A stretch of 64,000 nucleotides of DNA from Roseovarius sp. EL26 (GCF_900327775.1 NZ_OUMZ01000005.1:62001-126000); one strand, 5' to 3'; counted from the first letter of the stretch, positions 46,436-56,885 are shown. Notes: generated by a model from the sequence alone, not told the origin. Translations and numbers: made by a program.

Positions 46436-46625
46436 GACACGATCCCTTTAATATTTCAAACATCATACGATGTAGGGAATGTTAAAGGCAAGGTGAATTT
46501 TGATCTTTGGGGCCACTATCGCCTTGAATTGCTTCCGCAAAGGTTTCCGTTGAGAAATGCCATCCTCCAATTTGCGTACATAACCCGCGTACAGGCTGTA
46601 CAGGTTGTACGCAAATTGAACTGGC
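46436..46625. other. Intergenic region with nested palindrome
   Basis: 190 bp between the unknown-protein gene and ghrA. The left part is AT-rich and serves as upstream region for the two-gene module. The right part holds the inverted repeat described at 46569-46617. No reading frame is supported here. Confidence 0.6.
46569..46617. repeat. 49-bp imperfect nested palindrome next to ghrA
   Basis: Outer arms AATTTGCGTAC / GTACGCAAATT are a perfect 11-bp inverted repeat (46569-46579 with 46607-46617). Inside are AACC/GGTT, and inner arms GTACAG / CTGTAC. It lies 8 bp past the ghrA stop codon. Neither strand shows a T-run, so a simple terminator is unlikely; a recombination or regulator site is possible. 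Confidence 0.7.
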
Positions 46626-47558
46626 TCAGTATCCCTCTGTGCGGTCCACCAGATGCAGGAAAGGTTTTCCCATTTCCCCCCGCTGGATGTTTTCCGCGAT
46701 CACCTGTGCCGCTGTCACGGGGCGGGTTTCTGATGCGATATGCGGCGTCACAGTGACCTTTGGATGCGCCCAGTAAGGGTGATCAGTGGGCAGGGGTTCG
46801 ATCCGAAAGACATCTAATGTGGCATGTCCGACTTTGCCCGTATCCAGCGCTTTCAGCAGGGCTTGATCATCGATCAGCGGCCCGCGGCCCGGGTTGATCA
46901 GGCACACGCCGTCTTTCATCTGGGCAAGACGTTCGCTGTTGATCAGGTTCTCGGTGTTTCCTGTAAGTGGCAGTAATAAAACAATAATATCAGAATTATT
47001 CAGGGCCTGTGATAACCCGTCATTGCTGTGCAAACAGGTGATGCCCTCAACCTCTTTTGCGGTCCGGCTCCAGCCCGTGACGGGAAATCCAAGCCCTGCC
47101 AGTGCCTGCCCGCAAGCCGTGCCAAGTGCCCCCAACCCAAGTATCGTGACCTGTCTGTCCTGCGCCAGCGGTGGCACATAGTCACGCCATTCGCCGTCTT
47201 GTCCCAATACATGCAGGTCGGTGTTCAGGTGGTGGCGCAGCACATGCCCGGTGACCCATTCGATCATGCCTTGCGTCAGACCATGGTCTACCATTCGGGC
47301 CAAAGGTTGAGTTAGCGTTTGATTTACAACGATTTTTTCCACACCAGCCCAGAGGCTCAGCACCGCTTTGCAATTTTTATACGGTGTGAAATCGTTCATA
47401 TCCCCATTGGGTGCATAGACGATATAATCCACCTGTTCGGGTGGAATGTCCGTTGCCAGATTTACATCTAAGCCTTTGCCTTTAAACGCTTTATTCAGGG
47501 GTTCTTGATAGGTTTCCCAACGCTCAGGACGGGCAGAAAACAGGACATTGATCGGCAT
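46626..47558 (-). CDS. ghrA: Glyoxylate/hydroxypyruvate reductase A
   Basis: 310 aa. NAD(P)-binding motif VTILGLGALGTACGQALAGLG near residues 135-155; catalytic Arg in LINPGRGPLIDD near 235, Glu in FRIEPLPTDHPYW, and His in VTPHIASETRP near 280. It reduces glyoxylate and hydroxypyruvate to glycolate and glycerate. Only 5 bp separate it from the end of rodA on the same strand, so it rides on the rod-shape operon. Confidence 0.93.
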   Translation of the reverse strand: MPINVLFSARPERWETYQEPLNKAFKGKGLDVNLATDIPPEQVDYIVYAPNGDMNDFTPYKNCKAVLSLWAGVEKIVVNQTLTQPLARMVDHGLTQGMIEWVTGHVLRHHLNTDLHVLGQDGEWRDYVPPLAQDRQVTILGLGALGTACGQALAGLGFPVTGWSRTAKEVEGITCLHSNDGLSQALNNSDIIVLLLPLTGNTENLINSERLAQMKDGVCLINPGRGPLIDDQALLKALDTGKVGHATLDVFRIEPLPTDHPYWAHPKVTVTPHIASETRPVTAAQVIAENIQRGEMGKPFLHLVDRTEGY

Positions 47559-47563
47559 AAAGG

Positions 47564-48703
47564 CTACCTTGGTTTATGGACATGTGCGCTTTGCACCAGA
47601 CCAAATCCCAGCATCAAGATCAACATCGCAGACCCGCCATAGCTGACCATCGGCAACGGCACACCCACAACTGGCGCCAGCCCCATAACCATCGCCATGT
47701 TTACCACGAAGAACAGGAAAAATGTAATCGCAACGCCAAAGGTCAGAAGGGATGAGTACCGGTTTTTGTTGCTCATCGCGGTGGCAAAACAAAAGACGAT
47801 GATCAGAACGTAAAGCCCGAGTAGTGAGAATCCACCAATGAATCCAAACTCTTCTGCCAGCGTGGTGAAGATGAAGTCGGTATGTTTTTCCGGTAAAAAA
47901 TTCAGCCTGGATTGCGTGCCTTGCATAAACCCTTTGCCGGTCCAACCGCCTGAGCCAAGTGCAATTTTAGACTGAGATATATGGTATCCGGTGCCCAATG
48001 GGTCCGTTGACGGGTCAAGAAATGTATCAATGCGTTTGTACTGATAGTCCTTCAACAACTGCCAATCTGTGCCGCGGCTGGAAAAGACTGCCTTGACCAA
48101 TCCGACAACTGCGGCAAACACGGCTGCAAAGTACCCCCAATGCACGCCAGCCACAAACATCACAAGACCGCCCCCAGACAGTAGCAAAATGGAGGTTCCC
48201 AAGTCAGGTTGGCGCAGAACCAAAGCAACGGGCAGAAGAATGATGACGATCGGGATGATAATCCATATCGGGCGTGAAATACGTTTGAGGGGCAGCCAGT
48301 CGTAATAGGCCGCGAGCAACATGATTAACGTGATTTTCATCAACTCAGATGGTTGCAGGCGCATGAATCCAAGGTCTATCCAGCGCTGCGCGCCCTTGCT
48401 TTCGACCCCGACCAGATCCACCGCCACCAGCAGCAGAATCGAAACAATATAAGCCACAATTGACATGTGGCGCCAAAACCAGATTGGTACCATCGCTACG
48501 ATCAACATGGCGATAAATCCCACGATGTACCTTTTGATCTGCGGTTCAGCCCAGGGGGAAAACGAGCCACCCGCAACCGAATACAACATCAAAAATCCAA
48601 CCGAAGCGACTGCAGTCAGCAAAATTGCCAGAGGCCAGTTCAGATATAAGATCTTGCTGGCCCCACTGGGCGTGATTTTGACCGTATTTTCGAGATAACT
48701 CAT
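47564..48703 (-). CDS. rodA: Rod-shape glycosyltransferase RodA
   Basis: 379 aa, SEDS family with ten membrane segments. Signature motifs: GVESKGAQRWIDLGFMRLQPSELMK near 100-125 and FLPEKHTDFIFTTLAEEFGFIGG near 255-277, and SYGGSAMLILM at the end. It polymerises lipid II in the lateral wall together with PBP2. It overlaps mrdA by 4 bases. Confidence 0.96.
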   Translation of the reverse strand: MSYLENTVKITPSGASKILYLNWPLAILLTAVASVGFLMLYSVAGGSFSPWAEPQIKRYIVGFIAMLIVAMVPIWFWRHMSIVAYIVSILLLVAVDLVGVESKGAQRWIDLGFMRLQPSELMKITLIMLLAAYYDWLPLKRISRPIWIIIPIVIILLPVALVLRQPDLGTSILLLSGGGLVMFVAGVHWGYFAAVFAAVVGLVKAVFSSRGTDWQLLKDYQYKRIDTFLDPSTDPLGTGYHISQSKIALGSGGWTGKGFMQGTQSRLNFLPEKHTDFIFTTLAEEFGFIGGFSLLGLYVLIIVFCFATAMSNKNRYSSLLTFGVAITFFLFFVVNMAMVMGLAPVVGVPLPMVSYGGSAMLILMLGFGLVQSAHVHKPR

Positions 48704-50643
48704 GCCCGGTTATTTCTCTTGCCAGAGCGGTCCGGGCGTTTCTTGCGGAATTCTTCTTGCTGGGTTTCGATGTTTCCCCGGTCTTTTGCCGGATATGCAT
48801 CTAGCGGCGGGTCGCCATCATAAAGCGCTTGCAAAGTGATATCGCGCGCAATTGGTGCGGCCGCTTTGGAGCCGCCACCACCGTGCTCAACCACAACGGC
48901 AACTGCCACTTTGGGGTTGTCGTAGGGGGCAAAGTTGACAAACAGGGCATGATCGCGGCGTTCCCATGGTAGATCACTGTTCCGGCGTACTCCGGCCGCC
49001 CGTTCAGCAGCGGAAATGTTACGCACCTGACTGGTGCCAGTTTTCCCAGCCATCCGAAGTGTTTCCTCGATGATCCGGCTGCGATAAGCCGTGCCGCGAC
49101 GACTGTTCGATACCGCGTACATAGCTTCACGCACCTGATTAAGGAATCGAGGATTGAGCCCTAGTGATTCACCGGGGCGCGCAGGTTGTTCAACGCCGTC
49201 GATCGATTTGATCAACCGCGGCTCAACCGAGCGGCCAGTGGCCAACCGGGCGGTCATCACGGCCAGTTGCAGTGGTGACGCCAGCACAAATCCCTGCCCG
49301 ATTGAGGCATTCACACTATCCCCAACCTGCCAAGCTTCGTCTTTGTTGATACGTTTCCATTCCTTTGTTGGTGCCAACCCTTTGGCCACACTGGTCATTG
49401 GCAAATCGTGCACCGTACCAAGCCCCAGAAGGCGTGCCATTTCACTGATTTTCTCAATGCCGGTGCGTCTCGCCATTTCGTAATAGTAGACATCGCAACT
49501 TTCGCGTAGCGAGCGGTGCAGATCCACATTGCCATGACCTCCGCGTTTCCAACAATGGAAGCGGCGGCCACTGACGGACAGATGCCCTGGGCAATAGACT
49601 GTATCACCCGGGTTTGCATTGCCACTTTCCAACGCGGCCAGAGCAGTAACCATTTTGAAGGTGGAGCCAGGGGGATAAACACCTTGAACCGCTTTGTTCG
49701 GCAATGGCCGGTATTTGTTGTCGAGCAGAGCCTTGTAGTTTTTCCCGGAAATGCCGCGCACAAAGAGGTTGGGGTCATAGCTGGGGGCTGAAACCGATGC
49801 GAGAAGATCGCCGGTTTCGCAATCGATTACCACGGCGGCAGCACTTTGGCCTTCAAGTCGGGCATTAACATAGGCTTGCAGCTGGTCGTTTATTGTAACC
49901 TGTATGTCGGCACCGGCCTGCCCTTCGACCCGCTCTAGTTCACGCATAACACGCCCGGCAGCATTCACCTCGACCCGTTTGTTGCCAGCCTTTCCGCGCA
50001 GGGTATCTTCACGCTTGGCCTCAAGACCGATTTTCCCGATCTGAAAACGTGGGATAAGCAACAGCGCATCCGGTGCATCAATGGTTTCCAGATCACGCTC
50101 GTTCACCGGCCCGACGTAACCGATAACATGTGCATAATCTTGCCCAGTTGGATAATGACGTGATAGACCAACCTCTGGCACAATGCCGGGTAGGGCCGGG
50201 GTGTTGACGGCTACCCGGCTGACATCCTCCCAGCTGACCCGCTCGGCCACCGTGACGGGCGTATCGCCGCGCAATTTCTTGAGGTCTTTTAACGCACGAT
50301 CCAGCTCGTCAGGGTCCAGCTCGACCAGCCGGGCCAGACGTTCAATGACGGCTTCGACATCGCCGGCATCTTCACGGATCATGGTGATCCGATAACTGGG
50401 GGCATTTTCGGCAATGATCGCTCCCTTGCGGTCATAGATCCGCCCACGCGATGGCGGGATCAGACGAAGGTTGATGCGGTTTTCATCTGCCAGCAGCCGA
50501 AACTCATCCGCTTGGTCCACCTGCATATACCGCATGCGCCCTGCCAGAACGCCTGCCAGGCCCAATTGCGCGCTACCTAAGATCAACCCACGTCGGGTAA
50601 TGATCCGCTGGCTGGCTTCGTTGTCTTTTGGGGGGCGTTTCAT
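48700..50643 (-). CDS. mrdA: Penicillin-binding protein 2
   Basis: 647 aa. Single N-terminal membrane helix (RRGLILGSAQLGLAGVLAG). Dimerisation domain with PSRGRIYDRKGAIIAENAPSY near residue 60. Transpeptidase motifs: STFK in VYPPGSTFKMV near 330, SxN as the S-x-D/C type region in SLRESCDVYYYEM near 385, and KTG in MAGKTGTSQVRN near 535. It cross-links side-wall murein and works with RodA. Overlaps mreD by 4 bases. Confidence 0.95.
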   Translation of the reverse strand: MKRPPKDNEASQRIITRRGLILGSAQLGLAGVLAGRMRYMQVDQADEFRLLADENRINLRLIPPSRGRIYDRKGAIIAENAPSYRITMIREDAGDVEAVIERLARLVELDPDELDRALKDLKKLRGDTPVTVAERVSWEDVSRVAVNTPALPGIVPEVGLSRHYPTGQDYAHVIGYVGPVNERDLETIDAPDALLLIPRFQIGKIGLEAKREDTLRGKAGNKRVEVNAAGRVMRELERVEGQAGADIQVTINDQLQAYVNARLEGQSAAAVVIDCETGDLLASVSAPSYDPNLFVRGISGKNYKALLDNKYRPLPNKAVQGVYPPGSTFKMVTALAALESGNANPGDTVYCPGHLSVSGRRFHCWKRGGHGNVDLHRSLRESCDVYYYEMARRTGIEKISEMARLLGLGTVHDLPMTSVAKGLAPTKEWKRINKDEAWQVGDSVNASIGQGFVLASPLQLAVMTARLATGRSVEPRLIKSIDGVEQPARPGESLGLNPRFLNQVREAMYAVSNSRRGTAYRSRIIEETLRMAGKTGTSQVRNISAAERAAGVRRNSDLPWERRDHALFVNFAPYDNPKVAVAVVVEHGGGGSKAAAPIARDITLQALYDGDPPLDAYPAKDRGNIETQQEEFRKKRPDRSGKRNNRA

Positions 50644-51236
50644 ACCCCACCTCCTATGGCGTTGATATCTTTGGTCGAGGCTTTGCGTACCCCAAAGATA
50701 ACCTGTGAAATGAAAACGACCAGAGGGTAGGCCACAATTGTCATGACCACCTGCATGAGGTGCAGGCCCAAAGGCACTTGATCGCTCAACATCACACCTA
50801 AGACAAGACGTTGTGCAAGTGCCACACCGGCAATGATGAAGGCGGCGTTAAACCATTCATTTGGAAAGGTTTGAGTGCGAAAGGATGCGGTTTTATTACG
50901 CTGAATCTCGCAAGCAAGCAAAACGATCAATGTCATCAACCCTGGTGGTTGCTGAAACAACAGATCCGCCAGCAAAAAGACAAATGCGATCAATAAAGGG
51001 GGTACATAGCTGGGACGCCTGCGAACCCAGGCAATGGTAAATGCCAGCATCAGATCAGGCCCGGCCCATCTGGCTGGGCGCAAAAATTGCGCATCAAGCA
51101 GATCGCTGGTGTCATTTGCCACGTCACGAAATGCCGTCGTATCCAGTGGAAGTAAATGTAAAAAGATCAACACAAAGCACAGCACCAGATAAAGCAGGCG
51201 CTTCATCCAGACCTTCTGCGGTGCATAATCAATCAT
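50640..51236 (-). CDS. mreD: Rod-shape protein MreD
   Basis: 198 aa. The start codon overlaps the end of mreC by 8 bases. Five to six membrane helices; segments include RLLYLVLCFVLIFLHLLPL, RRRPSYVPPLLIAFVFLLADLLF and VAYPLVVFISQVIFG. MreD is a poorly conserved membrane partner of MreC and MreB, and position in the operon is the strongest evidence. Confidence 0.85.
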   Translation of the reverse strand: MIDYAPQKVWMKRLLYLVLCFVLIFLHLLPLDTTAFRDVANDTSDLLDAQFLRPARWAGPDLMLAFTIAWVRRRPSYVPPLLIAFVFLLADLLFQQPPGLMTLIVLLACEIQRNKTASFRTQTFPNEWFNAAFIIAGVALAQRLVLGVMLSDQVPLGLHLMQVVMTIVAYPLVVFISQVIFGVRKASTKDINAIGGGV

Positions 51237-52155
51237 TTTCCGCCTCTGTTTCGGCAGACGCCTCATCCGGTGTAACTGCGTCACCATCGTTCAGGCTATC
51301 CGGGGCGATCAGACGACCCGGATCTTCGATTTTTTCCCGGCCAAAGTCACGCAAGACACGCAGGAATTCCAACCGGCCATAGTCGGCCAGAAGCCGCGCG
51401 CGCAGCCGCCCGTTTGGATCCTCTGCAATCTGACCAACCAGCAGATCAGTTGGGAAAACTTCGCCATCTCCAGAGGTCATGATACGGTCGCCGGGGCGTA
51501 CCTGATCAGGACTTTCAATAAATTCGACCAAGGGCGCCAGAGTATTGTCTCCAATCAATAGGGCACGCTGGCCAGAGGGTTGAATGACGACCGGAATCCG
51601 GCTGGAGGTATCGGTTAGCAAAATCACCCGTGCGGTGTTGTTGCCCACACCAGAGATGCGACCAACCAGCCCTAGCCCATCCATCGCAGCCCAGCCATCT
51701 ACAATTCCGTCTTTAGCACCAACGTTGATCAATACGGATTGCCGGAAAGGTGAACCACTGTCCGCGATCACCACACCCGTGATGTAAGTCAGGCGCGAAT
51801 CGAGCTGTACATTGTTCAAATCCAATAGACGGGCATTGACTTGTTCCAACTGCAGCGCGGCCTCTTTCCAGGCTTTCATCTGCTGCAATTCTTGACGCAA
51901 TTCTTGGTTCTGTTGATAGATGCGCTGATAGCTTTCAAAGTCGCGGATAATATTGATAAAGCCAGTTACTGGCGCCATGGCCCAGTCAAAGCTTGGCATT
52001 ACATTATCAACGACCTGAGCCCGAAAACGTTCGACCCGTGGGCTGTCAATCCGCCACACCAGAAACAGTCCCAACAGAAACAGCATCAAGATACCTATCA
52101 GCAGCCGCCGAAGCGGGCCGGAATATGTACTGCTGTGTGATCGATCCTTCGCCAA
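51229..52155 (-). CDS. mreC: Rod-shape protein MreC
   Basis: 308 aa. One N-terminal membrane helix (RRLLIGILMLFLLGLFLVW), then a coiled coil of about 80-120 (YQQNQELRQELQQMKAWKEA), and the periplasmic beta domain with SGDGEVFPTDLLVGQIAED. The C-terminus is Glu/Ala-rich. MreC links cytoplasmic MreB to the periplasmic murein synthases. Starts 30 bp after mreB. Confidence 0.95.
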   Translation of the reverse strand: MAKDRSHSSTYSGPLRRLLIGILMLFLLGLFLVWRIDSPRVERFRAQVVDNVMPSFDWAMAPVTGFINIIRDFESYQRIYQQNQELRQELQQMKAWKEAALQLEQVNARLLDLNNVQLDSRLTYITGVVIADSGSPFRQSVLINVGAKDGIVDGWAAMDGLGLVGRISGVGNNTARVILLTDTSSRIPVVIQPSGQRALLIGDNTLAPLVEFIESPDQVRPGDRIMTSGDGEVFPTDLLVGQIAEDPNGRLRARLLADYGRLEFLRVLRDFGREKIEDPGRLIAPDSLNDGDAVTPDEASAETEAEND

Positions 52156-52185
52156 CTGTGCCCCCTTTGGTCAAAGGGTGCGTAG

Positions 52186-53277
<1,092 letters not shown>

Positions 53278-53372
53278 CTAGGCCATAGCTTGCGTTCTTA
53301 TAAGCATCTGAAGCGAAGTGTGAAAGGGTCAGATTCGCATCAAATCAGCATCAATTCGCCGTTTTGAAAGCA

Positions 53373-53401
53373 AAAAGCGCGTGCTGGACGCACGCGCTTT
53401 T
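53373..53401 (-). terminator. 12-bp perfect terminator after the small lipoprotein gene
   Basis: AAAAGCGCGTGC / GCACGCGCTTTT stem with a 5-base loop, A/T-rich on both sides. It lies 123 bp past the stop of the 46-aa lipoprotein gene and 141 bp upstream of mreB, so it isolates the two units. Confidence 0.65.
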
Positions 53402-53523
53402 AATTTTTTAACAAATCATCGGATCAGGATCTTTGATCGTAATCCAAAAAACAATGCATGTCTGAGAAGCGTGCAGACCGCTGAACCACTTTCACAAGAG
53501 GTCTTGGCCTGCGCGAGCTGATA

Positions 53524-53664
53524 TTACTCAGCTACGACTTCGTTGCCGTATTTGTCAAACACTGGTTCTGGTGTGACAACTACAACTTCTTCTTCTTGCT
53601 GAGCACAACCTGCCAGAACGGCAAAGCAAACACCCAGTGCGAGCATGATAGGTTTACGCGACAT
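53524..53664 (-). CDS. 46-aa lipoprotein
   Basis: Short gene read from the sequence: ATG behind AGGGAG at 53664, stop TAA at 53524. Signal peptide with a lipobox (MSRKPIMLALGVCFAVLAGC), Cys at residue 20. The mature part is only 27 residues: AQQEEE, a valine stretch VVVV, then TPEPVFDKYGNEVVAE. Small lipoproteins of this composition are common in Roseobacter-type genomes; role unknown. It has its own terminator. Confidence 0.7.
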   Translation of the reverse strand: MSRKPIMLALGVCFAVLAGCAQQEEEVVVVTPEPVFDKYGNEVVAE

Positions 53665-53831
53665 AGTATTCTCCCTCTAATGCGACTGATTAGTCGAATT
53701 GGCGCAGAAACATGTTTTCGCATCTTGCAGCGAATTTCAATACCTTACATGAAAATACAGCAAAAATGCGCAAAGGGATGGTGCATAATTGTTTGGTTGT
53801 AACCGTGGAGTGGACAGGTTGTCACTTCCGC

Positions 53832-54569
53832 TTAGGCTTGTGAAATCCACTTTCTGGTCTGGATAACAGCGCGTTCACAAGCCGAGTATAGCGTTACCCC
53901 GTTGGCTAAATGGCACGCGATCGACGTGGAAAGAGTGCAGCCTGTTCCGCGTCTACCTTTGGCGAAACGTGGTGCGCAAAAGCTGTGTGTTTCGGCACCG
54001 TTACGGAGAATGTCACAACAGTTTTCCCCGCTGTCATGCCCCCCTTTGAGCAAAACAGCAGGGCCCCCTTCAGCATATAGAGCCTGAGCGAGCTCTGCCG
54101 GAGCGTTGGTTTGCGGCAAGAGTGATTCGCCCAGAAGGTGTTTGGCTTCGGGCAGGTTGGGGGTGATCAGCGATGAAATACTGAAAAGCTTATGCTTCAG
54201 TGCTTTAATGCCACTCTCAGTCAAAAGTTCATGACCTGAGGATGTGGCGATGACCGGGTCGACAACAATGGGGCAGCTTAGGTTTGCAAGCAGGCGGGCG
54301 ATGATTTCGACAGTTTCTGCTGTTCCCATCATGCCGATCTTGACCGAATCAGGGGGTGCTTGCTCAAGCACTGCGGTCAATTGCTGTTCAATGATCTCGG
54401 GTGGGATCATGTGAACAGCACTGACTTTTGCATCTGTTTGCGCGGTGACCGCGGTGACGACGGCACGGGCAGACAGGCCCATGTCGTGTGCGACGGCGAG
54501 ATCGCGTTGCAACCCGGCCCGCGCATTACAGTCGCTGCCAGCGATAATCAGGACGGATTTATCTGCCAT
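53832..54569 (-). CDS. thiD: Hydroxymethylpyrimidine/phosphomethylpyrimidine kinase
   Basis: 245 aa. ATG shares its first base with the last base of the thiF stop codon (TGATG). Family marks: VDPVIATSSGHELL near 110, ITPNLPEAKHLLGE near 137, and GRRGTGCTLSTSIACHLANG with the catalytic Cys region at the C-terminus. The N-terminal glycine loop is changed: GSDCNARAGLQRDL instead of the usual GSDSSGGAGIQADL, so substrate contacts may differ. Phosphorylates HMP and HMP-P for thiamin. Last gene of the operon. Confidence 0.88.
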   Translation of the reverse strand: MADKSVLIIAGSDCNARAGLQRDLAVAHDMGLSARAVVTAVTAQTDAKVSAVHMIPPEIIEQQLTAVLEQAPPDSVKIGMMGTAETVEIIARLLANLSCPIVVDPVIATSSGHELLTESGIKALKHKLFSISSLITPNLPEAKHLLGESLLPQTNAPAELAQALYAEGGPAVLLKGGHDSGENCCDILRNGAETHSFCAPRFAKGRRGTGCTLSTSIACHLANGVTLYSACERAVIQTRKWISQA

Positions 54570-55528
54570 CACATCGCGACTTCGGCCATCAGGGCAATAT
54601 TGCTATAACCGGCTTTTTGCAGCGTTGTTGCCGCCCTCCAAGCGCGCAATCCGGTCTTGCACCCCAGAACAATCCGTCGATTAGGGGCAAAATCGTGAGT
54701 AGTGAGACTTTTAAACTCCAGGCGATTCGAATTTTTGTGAATTGCTTTGGGGGCTTCTTGCTTGCTGCGCAACTCGATCACTTGATCGGTCGCGGTTAGT
54801 TGATTGTCGGACACGAAGGGAAACAAAGTATCGGGTTCAGATGCGGTGGCAAAGCTGAAACCGCCTGTGGTGAACTTTTGTAAATCCATGGTGATCATTG
54901 TGCCCAAAGCCGGGCGATCAGGGTCACTTAATGTGCTGACAGCCATCTGCGCCTGCAGCGTACCGATCACCCCAACGACCGGGCCCAGTACACCTGCCGT
55001 ACTGCAATTGGCCGCGCTTTCGGGCAGGTCAGAGAAGACTGCGCGCAGGCTCGGAACTTTGCCGCAATAGCCGCCGACATATCCGGTTTGTCCCAGAACC
55101 GAGGCGCTGATCAGTGGTTTGCTTAGTTGCAGGCAGTGATCCGACAGGATGTAGGATACAGCAAAGCTGTCAGCCGCATCGATCACCAGATCGGCTTGCG
55201 CAACCAATGTACCAGCATTGGCAGGTGTCAATCGGCTCACGATGTCGGTGATTTGCACCGCCGGGTTGAGGGCTTGCAATTGCTGGCGCGCGGCATGAGC
55301 CTTGAGCGCACCGACATCCTCCATACGATAGAGTGTCTGACGATGTAGGTTACTCTCTTCCACGCGATCTGGATCCAGCAGCGTGATATGACCAATTCCC
55401 GCAGCGACCAGATAGGGCAGGGCAGCACAACCAAGCCCACCAGCGCCAACAACCAGCATATGTGCATGCGACAGCCGCGCCTGTCCCAGCGCCCCAATCA
55501 CCATTTCTTGTCGATCATAACGGTTCAT
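54569..55528 (-). CDS. thiF: ThiF-like adenylyltransferase fused to a rhodanese-like domain
   Basis: 319 aa; ATG overlaps thiE by 4 bases (ATGA). E1-like adenylation domain about 1-245: MLVVGAGGLGCAALPYLVAAG with the nucleotide loop, DPDRVEESNLHRQTL near 52-66, NCSTAGVLGPVVGVIG near 174. The usual first CxxC zinc pair is absent at CGKVPSLRAVF. Residues about 247-319 look like a short rhodanese: VIELRSKQEAP, then VLGCKTGLRAWRAA with Cys290 as CxxGxR active site. It would adenylate the ThiS C-terminus and pass sulfur to it from the rhodanese cysteine. MoeZ/Uba4 proteins have the same two-part build. Confidence 0.87.
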   Translation of the reverse strand: MNRYDRQEMVIGALGQARLSHAHMLVVGAGGLGCAALPYLVAAGIGHITLLDPDRVEESNLHRQTLYRMEDVGALKAHAARQQLQALNPAVQITDIVSRLTPANAGTLVAQADLVIDAADSFAVSYILSDHCLQLSKPLISASVLGQTGYVGGYCGKVPSLRAVFSDLPESAANCSTAGVLGPVVGVIGTLQAQMAVSTLSDPDRPALGTMITMDLQKFTTGGFSFATASEPDTLFPFVSDNQLTATDQVIELRSKQEAPKAIHKNSNRLEFKSLTTHDFAPNRRIVLGCKTGLRAWRAATTLQKAGYSNIALMAEVAM

Positions 55529-56121
55529 AATGCGCAGGCCATGATCCATTCCCGGGTGCGGGCCTCGGGATCGTCCGAAAGCTGGATGTCGGTCACAACT
55601 GCGGCGCTGTCTGCGCCCGCAGCAAACACGCCGGGCAGACGTTCGGGTGTCAATCCGCCAATGGCCACCAGCGGTGTTGCGCCCGCAATCTGCTTCCACC
55701 GGGTGACACGTTCCAGCCCTTGTGGACCCCACTTCATTTTCTTCAGCAAGGTTGGATAAACCGGGCCAAGTGCAACATAAGCCGGATCCTGTGACAGGGC
55801 GCGTTCCAGCTCAGTTTCGTCATGGGTCGAGAGACCAAACTGCACCCCTGCCTGACGCAGGGCTTTGAAATCAGCAGCTTCCATGTCCTCTTGCCCCAGA
55901 TGGACAAAGTTGCAACTCAGATCGAGGGCGATTTCCCAGTAATCATTGACCACCAACTGTGCGCCATGCACCGCGCAAAAGTCGCGGGCACGCGCGATTT
56001 GGCGGCGGACTTCGGCCTCTGGTTGGTCTTTGAGGCGTAGTTGCGCCAGCTTGGCACCCTGCGGTACCAGCAATTCAAGTCGGCCGACATGGCCCGTGAT
56101 CAGGTAAAAACGTTCCATCAT
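55525..56121 (-). CDS. thiE: Thiamine phosphate synthase
   Basis: 198 aa; ATG at 56121 overlaps thiG by 4 bases; the next codon at 56118 is also ATG. TIM-barrel motifs: [17 protein letters not shown] near 28, [22 protein letters not shown] near 70, [19 protein letters not shown] near 118 and [25 protein letters not shown] near 152. Joins HMP-PP and thiazole phosphate to thiamin phosphate. Fairly short but complete. Confidence 0.9.
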   Translation of the reverse strand: MMERFYLITGHVGRLELLVPQGAKLAQLRLKDQPEAEVRRQIARARDFCAVHGAQLVVNDYWEIALDLSCNFVHLGQEDMEAADFKALRQAGVQFGLSTHDETELERALSQDPAYVALGPVYPTLLKKMKWGPQGLERVTRWKQIAGATPLVAIGGLTPERLPGVFAAGADSAAVVTDIQLSDDPEARTREWIMACAL

Positions 56122-56885
56122 GCGAGCTCCGCTATGCCAAGGATCGGGGTTGAGGGCGCCGCCATATCGCGGGGCTCTATCGGGTCGGCGCAATATCCAC
56201 TGCGCCCGGCATCAATGGCCTGCGCCATGGCCTGTGCCATCCGCACTGGATCACCTGCTTTGGCCACCGCAGTGTTCAATAATACCGCATCCATGCCCAA
56301 CTCCATCGCCCGACACGCATCAGAGGGGCGTCCGATACCCGCATCCACAATCAGCGGTACCTTGGGGAAATGCGCCCGCATGGATCGCAGTGCATCCGGC
56401 GTGCGCAGCCCTTGACCAGATCCGATCGGTGCGCCCCAAGGCATCAGTACTTCACATCCGGCTTCAAGCAGTTTTTCCCCGACAATCAGATCATCCGTGG
56501 TGTAGGGAAAGACTTTGAAACCGTCAGTACACAGAACGCGTGCGGCTTCGACCAGCCCAAAGACATCGGGTTGCAACGTGTCGGCATGGCCGATGACTTC
56601 AAGCTTGATCCAATCGGTGCCAAACAGCTCGCGCGCCATGTGGGCTGTGGTTACGGCTTCTTGTGTCGAATGGCAGCCAGCCGTGTTTGGCAGAATGCGA
56701 CAACCGGTATCGCGCAGCGTATTCCAAAACCCGGCCCCCGACCCATCGGCCGTCTCACGGCGCAGCGATACAGTAATGATCTGCGTCCCGCTTGCTCGAA
56801 TTGCGTCGTTTAATATCGCGGGCGACGGGTACTGCGCTGTGCCCAGCAATAGAGGCGAGGTGACTTCAGTGTCGTAAAAAAACAT
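56118..56885 (-). CDS. thiG: Thiazole synthase
   Basis: 255 aa. Start ATG with GGAGG, 1 bp after thiS. Barrel motifs: [21 protein letters not shown] near 14-34, active-site Lys region in [17 protein letters not shown] near 105, [19 protein letters not shown] near 150 and [22 protein letters not shown] near 180. It builds thiazole phosphate from deoxyxylulose phosphate, dehydroglycine and ThiS-thiocarboxylate. Confidence 0.95.
   Translation of the reverse strand: MFFYDTEVTSPLLLGTAQYPSPAILNDAIRASGTQIITVSLRRETADGSGAGFWNTLRDTGCRILPNTAGCHSTQEAVTTAHMARELFGTDWIKLEVIGHADTLQPDVFGLVEAARVLCTDGFKVFPYTTDDLIVGEKLLEAGCEVLMPWGAPIGSGQGLRTPDALRSMRAHFPKVPLIVDAGIGRPSDACRAMELGMDAVLLNTAVAKAGDPVRMAQAMAQAIDAGRSGYCADPIEPRDMAAPSTPILGIAELA

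Noticed and set aside
46013..46756. 247-codon + strand frame across the unknown gene and the palindrome
   Set aside because: It crosses the palindrome and the ghrA end and has no ribosome site; the minus-strand gene couples to the metallopeptidase gene.
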